Assembly: GCF_003464595.1 (NCBI RefSeq)
Contig: NZ_QRZF01000033.1
Location: 1-32,261, forward strand
Direction: 5' to 3'
Length of the DNA: 32,261 nt
DNA from: Bacteroides intestinalis
GTDB lineage: Bacteria; Bacteroidota; Bacteroidia; Bacteroidales; Bacteroidaceae
This document shows, piece by piece, positions 25,085-32,261 of this stretch (the stretch's first letter is position 1; each line of letters begins with the position of its first letter). A program made the position numbers and the translations under genes. Below the pieces are notes generated by a model. That model was given only the letters and a program-made list of their open reading frames with translations. It was not told the DNA's origin and did no database searches.

Positions 25085-28000
25085 ATGAAGCAAAAGATTT
25101 TAAGATTCTTTTCTGATGCAAGGGTTAGGATGGTACTCCTCTTCCTGATTTCTACAGTTTATGTTCAAGCCCAGTCGGGCAGAATCGTTACGGGTGTTGT
25201 TAAAGATGCTACGGGCGAGACAGTTATTGGAGTAAACGTTACTGTGAAAGGTAATGCTGCTTTGGGAACAATTACCGATTTAGACGGTAAGTATTCATTG
25301 AACATTCCCGCGCAAAAGTCTACTTTGGTATTCTCATTCATTGGTTATCAAACCATAGAAAAAACAATTGATGCCAACACAAGAACTCTGAATGTCACCA
25401 TGGCTGAAGATTCTAAGTTGCTGGATGAAGTTGTTGTAGTAGGTTATGGTACAATGAAGAGAAAGGATGTAACAGGTGCTGTGGCACACATTGGCGAGGA
25501 AGTGACGAAGAATAGAGCTGCAACGAATGCTCTCGATTTCTTGGTTGGTACTGTTCCCGGTGTACACATCACTCCTTCTACTAATGCAGCTGGTGGTGCT
25601 TCCGGACTCCTGATCCGTGGTAAGCAGTCATTGAAAGCCAGTACTTCTCCTTTGATCGTTTTGGATGGTGTTATATTTTACGGAAGTATTGATGATATTA
25701 ATCCGAATGATATAGAAAGTATGGATATCCTGAAGGACGCCAGCTCTACTGCTGTTTACGGTTCTAAAGGTTCGGCGGGTGTTATTCTTATCAACACTAA
25801 AAAGGGTTCTACTGAAAAACCGATTATTAATGTAAGTACAAAGATCGGTGTGGCGCAAGCTACCTTTATGCCTCAAATGCCTACTGCAGAACAGTACATG
25901 CAGAGACGTTCTGACTACTACAAAACAATCGACTATTTTAAGCCGGGTGAACAACAAAAAGGTTTAGGATATTATGATAATCCTGATAACTTGCCTGATG
26001 GTGTTTCTCGTGAGCAATGGGCTGGTTATGATAATTCTTTCTCCGGTGACTACATTGAAACCTGGATGCAACGTCTGGAATTCAATCCTATTGAAGTTAC
26101 TAACTACAAGGCTGGCAAATTCGTTGACTGGATGGACCTTGTTTACCAGAATGGTTTGAGACAAGATTACAGTGCATCTGTTTCCGGTAAGACAGCAAGA
26201 ACCAATTATTATGTAGCATTGGGTTATACTAACAATGATGGTATCGTTGTCGGTGATCAGTTCCGTGCTTCAAGATCACGTGTGAACTTGGATACTGAAA
26301 TTACAAAATGGTTGAATATCGGTTTGAATGCACAGTTCGTTCATAAAGGTACGGATAACATTTCAGCGGATACCGGTGCAGCTAAAGCAGCCAGCCCCTT
26401 CGGTGATGTTTATGAGGCTGACGGAAGTATCAAAGTTAGACCTTGGGATGATAACCGTATTGCTAACCCGTTGCTGAACCGTTCGGTAGACGATAAGTAT
26501 TACAGAACTCAGAATTTTAATTCAAGTGTTTATGGTAAGTTGACTCTCCCGTTTGGATTTACATGGCAGACTACTTTCAACATACGCTATGGTTGGAGAA
26601 AAGACTATTATTTTGATTCTGATATCAAACCGGGTGTAGTAGCTGGTGGTAAAGCAAAACGTGAAGACTACTCTGACTACGAGTGGAGTATCGACAATAT
26701 GCTGAAATGGAATCGTACTTTTGCTAAAATTCATAACTTTGACTTCACTTTTGTATATACTGCTGAAAAATACCAGAACTGGAAGAGCACAGGAAATAAT
26801 GAAGGTTTCCAACCTAATGGTACGCTGAGCTATCATGCTATTCAGTCAGGTATCACTCCTACTGTCAGCTCAAATGATGAAATGCAAACAGGTAATGGTT
26901 TGTTGTGGCGTTTGAACTATTCATTGATGGATCGTTATTTGTTGACCGGTTCTGTACGTCGTGATGGTTTCTCTGCATTTGGACAGAACAATCCTTATGG
27001 TGTATTCTCTACAGTTGCTGCCGGATGGCGTATTTCAGAAGAAAAGTTCCTGAAAGATGTAAAATGGATTGATAACCTGAAACTGCGTCTCTCTTGGGGA
27101 CAGACTGGTAACCGTGACATCGGTCGTTATGCAGCCTTTTCAAGATTGACAATTACCAACGTTATCCAGAATAGTGTAAACTATAAAGGTGTATATCCTT
27201 CTGGTTTGGCCAACAGAGACCTGAAATGGGAAACTACTACCGGTCTCAATTTTGGTGTTGACTTCGGATTGTTCAACAACAGACTGTCCGGTTCGGTAGA
27301 ACTTTATAAGAACAAAACAAACGACTTGTTGATGGACCGTGCTATGCCTGAGATCTCAGGATATGGTTCAATCGCTTCTAACTTGGGAGAGATTGGTAAC
27401 AAGGGTGCTGAGTTGACTCTGTCAAGTATAAATATTAATACTCCTAATGTACGTTGGGGTACTACATTTACTTATTCTACTAATAAGAACGAAATCAAGC
27501 ACCTGTATGGTGATATGATTGATGTATTGGATGCAGATGGTAATGTGATCGGTCAACGTGAGGATGATGACGTTCAGAATGGCTGGTATATCGGACATGC
27601 TATCGATGAAATCTACGATTATAAGTGGATTGGCGTATGGCAACTGGGTGAAGAACTGGAAGCTGCAAAATATGGTAAGCAACCGGGTGACCCGAAATTG
27701 CTGGACGTTAACAATGACGGTAAGATCAATACAGATGATAAGCTTTGGTTAGGTACAAAAACTCCGAAACATCGTATGACTCTGAGCAGTAACCTGACTC
27801 TGTTCAAATGTATCGACTTCTCTTTTGTACTGCGTGGAGAGTTTGGCTGGATGGATATCGACAACTTGCCGAGAAATGAAACAAACCGTTTCTACAATAC
27901 TTCAAACTCTGTTTGGACTGAGTACTGGACACCGTGGAATCCGAATAGCAAATATGCCCGTCTGGGTGCAAACGTTGATAGCCCGGGTGTGAATATCTAC

Positions 28001-28207
28001 GAAAAGAGAAACTATGTGAGAATGCAGAATATGGCATTGTCTTATTCATTCCCGAAGAAGTTGATCAATAAGTTCATGATCGATAACCTGAGATTCAGTA
28101 TCAATGTGGACAATGCATTCGTTATCTCTAAATGGAGAACATCTGATCCTCTGACTAAAGCCATTACTCCGCGTATCTGGACATTTGGCGTGAACATTAC
28201 CTTGTAA
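25085..28207 (+). CDS. susC: SusC-like TonB-dependent outer-membrane transporter
   Basis: This 1040-aa importer carries oligosaccharides across the outer membrane, powered by TonB. I start at ATG 25085 because it opens a signal peptide (MKQKILRFF, hydrophobic run, VYVQAQ). An in-frame ATG at 25031 would add 18 residues and overlap the -7 box. Domains: CarboxypepD_reg-like (about 28-110, GRIVTGVVKDATGETVIGVNV), TonB box and start of plug (DEVVVVGYGTMKRKDVTGAV), plug (about 120-235, LIRGKQSL, SMDILKDASSTAVYGSKGSAGVI) and a C-terminal beta-barrel ending WTFGVNITL. There is no STN domain, so control by the HTCS, not by an anti-sigma factor, fits. The susD gene follows 35 nt downstream. The imported glycan is not deducible from sequence. 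Confidence 0.96.
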   Translation: MKQKILRFFSDARVRMVLLFLISTVYVQAQSGRIVTGVVKDATGETVIGVNVTVKGNAALGTITDLDGKYSLNIPAQKSTLVFSFIGYQTIEKTIDANTRTLNVTMAEDSKLLDEVVVVGYGTMKRKDVTGAVAHIGEEVTKNRAATNALDFLVGTVPGVHITPSTNAAGGASGLLIRGKQSLKASTSPLIVLDGVIFYGSIDDINPNDIESMDILKDASSTAVYGSKGSAGVILINTKKGSTEKPIINVSTKIGVAQATFMPQMPTAEQYMQRRSDYYKTIDYFKPGEQQKGLGYYDNPDNLPDGVSREQWAGYDNSFSGDYIETWMQRLEFNPIEVTNYKAGKFVDWMDLVYQNGLRQDYSASVSGKTARTNYYVALGYTNNDGIVVGDQFRASRSRVNLDTEITKWLNIGLNAQFVHKGTDNISADTGAAKAASPFGDVYEADGSIKVRPWDDNRIANPLLNRSVDDKYYRTQNFNSSVYGKLTLPFGFTWQTTFNIRYGWRKDYYFDSDIKPGVVAGGKAKREDYSDYEWSIDNMLKWNRTFAKIHNFDFTFVYTAEKYQNWKSTGNNEGFQPNGTLSYHAIQSGITPTVSSNDEMQTGNGLLWRLNYSLMDRYLLTGSVRRDGFSAFGQNNPYGVFSTVAAGWRISEEKFLKDVKWIDNLKLRLSWGQTGNRDIGRYAAFSRLTITNVIQNSVNYKGVYPSGLANRDLKWETTTGLNFGVDFGLFNNRLSGSVELYKNKTNDLLMDRAMPEISGYGSIASNLGEIGNKGAELTLSSININTPNVRWGTTFTYSTNKNEIKHLYGDMIDVLDADGNVIGQREDDDVQNGWYIGHAIDEIYDYKWIGVWQLGEELEAAKYGKQPGDPKLLDVNNDGKINTDDKLWLGTKTPKHRMTLSSNLTLFKCIDFSFVLRGEFGWMDIDNLPRNETNRFYNTSNSVWTEYWTPWNPNSKYARLGANVDSPGVNIYEKRNYVRMQNMALSYSFPKKLINKFMIDNLRFSINVDNAFVISKWRTSDPLTKAITPRIWTFGVNITL

Positions 28208-28242
28208 TCTGATAGAACGAATAATTAAATAAAGATATTCAA

Positions 28243-30063
28243 ATGAAAACAAAGAAATATATACTAAAAGGCCTGGCCACTTGCTTGGTAGCAGCCGGTC
28301 TCTCAGCCTGTGTTGATCTTGAACCCAAAGCGATGTCGTTTCTGACGCCGGAGAACACTTTTGTGGATAAAGCGGGTTTGGAAACCATGCTTCGCCTTTG
28401 CCGTAAGCAGATGAATTTTGAATGGTTCGGAGATGCATTCAACTCCGGAAACTGTGAAACCTATTCTGTATATGAATATGCCTGGTCTGACCTGGCTGTA
28501 ATGGGTGGTCCTGAGACGAAGGAAATCCATAACATGGTGACTCAGTTGACTCCTACAACTAATATGTACCTGCACTTGCGTTACTGGGTTTTCGGATGGA
28601 ATGGCATTAAATATGCCAATACGGTAATTACCCGTGCTCCTGAAGCTTCGGATATGGCTTCGGAAGAAGACCGGAATGCTTGTTTGGCAGAAGGATATTT
28701 CCACCGTGCTTACTGGTATTATTTGTTGGTAAACCAATTTGGCGATATACCTTGGATCAATGAAGAAATTACCGGAGCAAAACTGGACTTTAATACTGTT
28801 TCTCGTAAGACCATTCTGGCAAATATCAAGAAAGATATGGAATATGCCGTACAATGGTTACCTCAGGAAGTGATTCGTGGTGCTGTGAGCAGAGCTGCAG
28901 GTGAGCACTTACTGGCTAAGATTTGTCTGGCTACCGGTGATTTCCAACAGGCAGTAGACGCAACTACCCGATGCATCAACAATTACGGATTACGTCTGAT
29001 GACTGAGCGTTTCGGTATCAATATGGATGATAAAACCAAAGATGTATACAATGACCTGTTCCAGGAAGAGAATATCAGCCTTGTTGAAAACAAAGAGGGT
29101 ATCATGATCGGTCAGGAAATCTATGGTTTGGATGGATGTTCCTCTCCGAGTGGTTCAAAACGTAAACGTAACTTCGTGCCGCAATGGCATGCAGGAAGTA
29201 AGATGAAGACACCGGACGGTAAGAATGGAACAACCGATGCTTCCGGAATCTACGACGGATATGAACAATTGGAAGAACTGGGTAGAGGTCTTGCTAAGAT
29301 ACGTCCTACTAACTATGCTCAGTATTCATTGTGGAGCAATTGTGGTGATGATATGCGTCATAACTCTAATAACTGGTTTGATAAATCACGTATCACTTAC
29401 AATTTGCCGGCTTCAAAGGGTGGCAGTGCTACTTATTTCGGCCAACCGGTAAATCCTGCTTATTGTTCAGATACCATGCGTTGCTACTTCTCTTTCCCGA
29501 TCGTAAAGGTTTTGGTTGACAAAGATGATCCGAATGCCGGAGGTAAAGTGCCTGTAGGTGGTTTCACTGACCAGTACATCTTCCGTCTTGCAGAAACTTA
29601 TCTGAACAGGGCTGAAGCATATTGGTGGTTAGGAAAGAATGATCTGGCTACTGCTGATGTGAATACAATCCGTCGTCGTGTAAATGCTCCGGAATTTTCG
29701 TCAGTTACATTGGAAGATATCCTGGATGAAAGAGCCAGAGAGTTGTTCCTGGAAGATCATCGTAAGACAGAACTGACCCGTATCGCTTTCCTGAAAGCTG
29801 AAAAGGGTGTAGATGGATATTCTCTCAATAATTTTTCAGAGAAGAACTGGTATTATGACCGTGTTATGGAGAAGAACAACTTCTTTGCAGAAGAATATTA
29901 TTATTCAACGAATGCTTTCATCATGAAACCGTACCATGTGTTGTGGCCGATTCCGCGTAATGCCATAGAATCCAATACACAAGGTCGCATTAACCAGAAT
30001 TATGGTTATGATGGTTATGAAGATAATATTCCGGTAGAAGAACTTGAACAAAGATATAAATAA
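28243..30063 (+). CDS. susD: SusD/RagB family glycan-binding lipoprotein
   Basis: This 606-aa surface lipoprotein is the lid of the SusC transporter. The lipobox LSAC places the acylated Cys at residue 23. N-terminal helices with TPR-like character (LAEGYFHRAYWYYLLVNQFGDIPWI) and the C-terminal SusD domain (FRLAETYLNRAEAYWWLGKNDLATADVNTIRRR, LDERARELFLEDHRKTELTR, YHVLWPIPRNAIESN) are typical. It is somewhat longer than common SusD proteins (about 500-570 aa). It directly follows susC, and a GH43 lipoprotein begins only 10 nt after its stop. No SusE/F-like binding protein is found after it in the window. Confidence 0.95.
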   Translation: MKTKKYILKGLATCLVAAGLSACVDLEPKAMSFLTPENTFVDKAGLETMLRLCRKQMNFEWFGDAFNSGNCETYSVYEYAWSDLAVMGGPETKEIHNMVTQLTPTTNMYLHLRYWVFGWNGIKYANTVITRAPEASDMASEEDRNACLAEGYFHRAYWYYLLVNQFGDIPWINEEITGAKLDFNTVSRKTILANIKKDMEYAVQWLPQEVIRGAVSRAAGEHLLAKICLATGDFQQAVDATTRCINNYGLRLMTERFGINMDDKTKDVYNDLFQEENISLVENKEGIMIGQEIYGLDGCSSPSGSKRKRNFVPQWHAGSKMKTPDGKNGTTDASGIYDGYEQLEELGRGLAKIRPTNYAQYSLWSNCGDDMRHNSNNWFDKSRITYNLPASKGGSATYFGQPVNPAYCSDTMRCYFSFPIVKVLVDKDDPNAGGKVPVGGFTDQYIFRLAETYLNRAEAYWWLGKNDLATADVNTIRRRVNAPEFSSVTLEDILDERARELFLEDHRKTELTRIAFLKAEKGVDGYSLNNFSEKNWYYDRVMEKNNFFAEEYYYSTNAFIMKPYHVLWPIPRNAIESNTQGRINQNYGYDGYEDNIPVEELEQRYK

Positions 30064-30073
30064 GTAGAATACA

Positions 30074-31105
30074 ATGAGAAGTAAGTATATTTTGTTTGCC
30101 TTGGCTCTGACAGGAGCCTTGGCATCCTGCTCGGACGATGATAATAAAGGAAATGCAAATTATAAGAATCCTTATTCTAATCCGCTGACAGATTACAGTG
30201 TAGGTGACCCTACCATCTGGAAAGAAAATGATCATTCATTTTATGTATATGCCACCAATACATCTGTGATTCGTAAGTCGCAAGATTTGATTCATTGGAC
30301 AGATGGCGGCCCGATGTTCGCAAAGAAACCTACATTCGTTACAGAATCAGGTGCAGCTGTCTGGGCGCCGGATATCGAAAAGGTTGGTGATAAATTTATC
30401 CTGTATTATGCTATGTCTGCCATGGGTAAACCTGCAACTGCCGGTATCGGTATTGCTTCTGCAGATTCTCCCGAAGGCCCTTTTACTCTGGATATCTCTG
30501 TTGATGGAAAAGGAAAGCTGTTCACTTCAAGTGAAATTGATGTAAGAAACTCTATCGACCCTTGCTTCTTCGAGGATAATGGACAGAAATGGCTGGTTTG
30601 GGGTAGTTTCAACGGTTTGTATGCAGTAAAGCTGAATGCTGACGGAACGAGAGTATATCCTGATATTGCAACTGCTAAGAAAGAAAGAGTACAGGTTGCG
30701 GGTACTGCTTTTGAAGCACCTTACATCCATAAGCGTGGTGATTATTACTATATGTTTGCATCTGTAGGTTCATGTTGTAACTCAATGTTGAGTACGTATA
30801 CTACTGTTGTCGGACGTTCTACTTCTTTCTTAGGCCCGTACGTGAATAAGAATGGAGAATCAATGCTTGATAATAAATATGAAGTTCTTATCAGAGCTAA
30901 TGATCGCTTTGTAGGACCGGGTCATAACTCGGAGATTGTGACAGACAGTGAAGGTACTGAGTGGATATTATATCACAGTTACGACAGACACACCCCAAGT
31001 AAAGGACGCTATTTGATGATTGACCGGATTGTTTGGGAGAATGATTGGCCAGTAATTGCTGGTAATAGTCCATCTACCGAAGCAGAAGCACCGGTTTGTA
31101 AATAG
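30074..31105 (+). CDS. GH43 arabinanase-like enzyme, predicted surface lipoprotein
   Basis: This 343-aa five-bladed propeller has the GH43 triad Asp45 (SVGDPTIW, base), Asp162 (NSIDPCFF, pKa modulator) and Glu214 (TAFEAPYI, acid). The segments AVWAPDI, FASVGSCCNSMLSTYTTVVGRS and FVGPGHNSEIVTD resemble endo-alpha-1,5-arabinanases and related GH43 subfamilies. The N-terminus ends in the lipobox LASC (Cys19) followed by SDDDN. This acidic stretch matches the known lipoprotein export signal for surface display in Bacteroides, so I infer it faces outward and makes first cuts beside SusCD. Subfamily and exact sugar (arabinose, xylose or galactose) are uncertain. Confidence 0.88.
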   Translation: MRSKYILFALALTGALASCSDDDNKGNANYKNPYSNPLTDYSVGDPTIWKENDHSFYVYATNTSVIRKSQDLIHWTDGGPMFAKKPTFVTESGAAVWAPDIEKVGDKFILYYAMSAMGKPATAGIGIASADSPEGPFTLDISVDGKGKLFTSSEIDVRNSIDPCFFEDNGQKWLVWGSFNGLYAVKLNADGTRVYPDIATAKKERVQVAGTAFEAPYIHKRGDYYYMFASVGSCCNSMLSTYTTVVGRSTSFLGPYVNKNGESMLDNKYEVLIRANDRFVGPGHNSEIVTDSEGTEWILYHSYDRHTPSKGRYLMIDRIVWENDWPVIAGNSPSTEAEAPVCK

Positions 31106-31118
31106 TAATAGTGAATAT

Positions 31119-32096
31119 ATGCAGAAAATATTGTTAATAGGAGCCTTTTTCGCCATAAGCTGTTTGCTTATGGCGAAAAAGCCCGTCAAGAGCTATCAGA
31201 ATCCGGTTATAAACTATAGTTTGCCTGATCCTTCTATTATCAAAGGGGAGGATGGTTACTATTACTTGTATGCCACCGAAGATATTCGAAACTTGCCTAT
31301 TCATCGTTCGAAAGACTTGGTGGAGTGGGAGTATGTGGGTACTGCTTTTACTAAAAGCACCCGTCCGAATTTTGAACCCAAAGGAGGATTATGGGCTCCT
31401 GATATCAATAAAATAGGTGATAAATACGTGCTTTATTATTCCATGTCCGTTTGGGGAGGCGAGTGGACTTGTGGCATCGGATGTGCTATTGCCGATAAGC
31501 CTGAAGGCCCCTTCAAAGATCATGGAAAAATGTTCCGTAGCAATGAAATCAATGTGCAGAATTCTATTGATCCTTTCTATATAGAGGATGGAGGAAAGAA
31601 ATATCTCTTCTGGGGTAGCTTCCGTGGAATTTATGGTATTGAACTGTCGGATGACGGACTTTCTATAAAGAAAGGTGCTAAACTCCGTCAGGTAGCAGGA
31701 ACAGCCTATGAAGGAACATATATTCATAAAAAAGATGGCTATTATTATTTCTTTGCATCCATAGGTACTTGTTGTGAAGGATTAAAGAGCACTTATACTA
31801 CAGTTGTAGGTCGTTCGAAGAAGCTTTTTGGACCTTATGTTGATAAGAGTGGTAAGAAGATGCTGGATAACCACCATGAAGTATTAATTCATAAGAATGA
31901 TGCTTTTGTAGGTACCGGGCATAATTCAGAGATTGTAACGGATAAAGCAGGTAATGACTGGATGTTCTATCATGCGGTGAGTACTAAAAATCCCGGAGGT
32001 CGTGTGCTGATGATGGATAAGGTTAGCTGGAAAGACGGATGGCCATCAGTGGCCGGCAATTCTCCGTCGATAGAAGCCGAAAGACCTGAAATGTAA
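31119..32096 (+). CDS. GH43 arabinanase-like enzyme, second copy
   Basis: This 325-aa paralogue of the preceding GH43 has Asp37 (SLPDPSII), Asp151 (NSIDPFYI) and Glu198 (TAYEGTYI), all three catalytic residues. It also has the FASIGTCCEGLKSTYTTVVGRS and FVGTGHNSEIVTD blocks. I start at ATG 31119, which gives a signal peptide (MQKILLIGAFFAISCLLMA). An in-frame ATG at 31056 overlaps the previous gene and would add 21 polar residues. Cys15 (AISC) could be a weak lipobox, or cleavage may follow LLMA. There is no acidic surface signal after it, so a periplasmic location is likelier. The codons for the signal peptide contain a perfect 16-bp hairpin. Another in-frame ATG lies in its right arm (31170). 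Confidence 0.86.
   Translation: MQKILLIGAFFAISCLLMAKKPVKSYQNPVINYSLPDPSIIKGEDGYYYLYATEDIRNLPIHRSKDLVEWEYVGTAFTKSTRPNFEPKGGLWAPDINKIGDKYVLYYSMSVWGGEWTCGIGCAIADKPEGPFKDHGKMFRSNEINVQNSIDPFYIEDGGKKYLFWGSFRGIYGIELSDDGLSIKKGAKLRQVAGTAYEGTYIHKKDGYYYFFASIGTCCEGLKSTYTTVVGRSKKLFGPYVDKSGKKMLDNHHEVLIHKNDAFVGTGHNSEIVTDKAGNDWMFYHAVSTKNPGGRVLMMDKVSWKDGWPSVAGNSPSIEAERPEM
31145..31181 (+). repeat. Perfect 16-bp hairpin inside GH43 signal-peptide codons
   Basis: Arms 31145-31160 (ctttttcgccataagc) and 31166-31181 are exact complements around the loop tgttt. The structure begins 26 nt after the start codon of the second GH43. No T run follows on the + strand, so it is not a standard terminator. It may affect translation start or protect an mRNA end. 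Confidence 0.85.
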
Positions 32097-32118
32097 AATA
32101 GTAAAATGAAGATTGAAT

Positions 32119-32261
32119 ATGAGGTTAAAAAGATTGTTTTTAGGGATAATGCTTTCTGCGGGCATTGTAAATATAGGAGCAGCAAATTATACTCCTGAGA
32201 ATGTTTCCGTTTCTTTAAAAGTTCCGGGTAATGACGCCCAACACTATTCACTGACACTTCA
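32119..32261 (+). CDS. Start of a secreted protein (3' end cut by window)
   Basis: ATG 32119, 22 nt after the GH43 stop, opens a frame that runs off the window. It encodes a signal peptide (MRLKRLFLGIMLSAGIVNIGAA) and then NYTPENVSVSLKVPGNDA. An ATG at 32106 in another frame stops after about 30 codons and is rejected. About 47 residues are too few to assign a family. Position and signal suggest another exported protein of the same operon, perhaps a further glycosidase. Confidence 0.6.
   Translation, partial: MRLKRLFLGIMLSAGIVNIGAANYTPENVSVSLKVPGNDAQHYSLTL

Noticed and set aside
31056..31118. Upstream start for the second GH43
   Set aside because: It lies inside the preceding gene, and the added residues are polar with no signal character.
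32106..32200. Short frame starting at ATG 32106
   Set aside because: It stops after about 30 codons; the frame at 32119 has a signal peptide and stays open.
1..32261. Mobile element or integrated island boundary
   Set aside because: No transposase, integrase, tRNA or flanking direct repeats were seen; the small palindromes alone do not show transfer.

Overview
The window is a long co-directional block of carbohydrate-degradation genes, all on the + strand, from a Bacteroidales genome, most likely a gut Bacteroides or close relative. The signs are a SusC/SusD pair, a hybrid two-component regulator of the propeller/Y_Y_Y/AraC type, a Ser-type sulfatase, Bacteroides-type lipoprotein and signal peptides, and TAnnTTTG promoter boxes. 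It is one polysaccharide utilization locus (PUL), possibly with a neighbouring cluster at its left edge. I see no tRNA, rRNA, CRISPR array, transposase or integrase.

Layout. 1-1005: 3' part of a helical-toroid protein of unknown function. 1027-3326: lipoprotein aldose 1-epimerase and a first GH105 hydrolase, followed by a terminator hairpin. 3520-5070: S1 sulfatase. 5071-5579: non-coding, with an exactly phased 22-bp repeat array and a 16-bp perfect hairpin. 5580-9605: hybrid two-component regulator. 9797-19008: likely operon of GH105, GH2, GH130, GH105 and GH115. 19009-19458: non-coding, with inverted arrays of an octanucleotide and further palindromes. 19459-24749: GH31 and GH63-like enzymes, then a terminator. 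25085-32096: SusC, SusD and two GH43 enzymes. 32119-end: start of another secreted protein.

How it probably works (inference). The SusC/SusD pair and a surface GH43 lipoprotein capture and trim a glycan. Oligosaccharides enter the periplasm and are stripped by the GH115 (alpha-glucuronidase family), three GH105 (unsaturated uronyl hydrolases), GH2, GH31, GH63-like, GH130, GH43 and sulfatase activities. The regulator senses an oligosaccharide with its periplasmic propeller and activates transcription through its fused AraC domain. The enzyme set points to a branched, uronic-acid-rich, arabinose-containing plant-type heteropolysaccharide (acidic arabinogalactan, gum or decorated pectic chain), but the substrate cannot be fixed from sequence. 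No recognisable polysaccharide lyase lies in the window, although three GH105 enzymes would need lyase products.

The least explained signals are in the DNA between and across genes: the 22-bp array, the octamer arrays, a 51-nt promoter block shared by the regulator and the operon after it, and a perfect 16-bp hairpin inside the signal-peptide codons of the second GH43.
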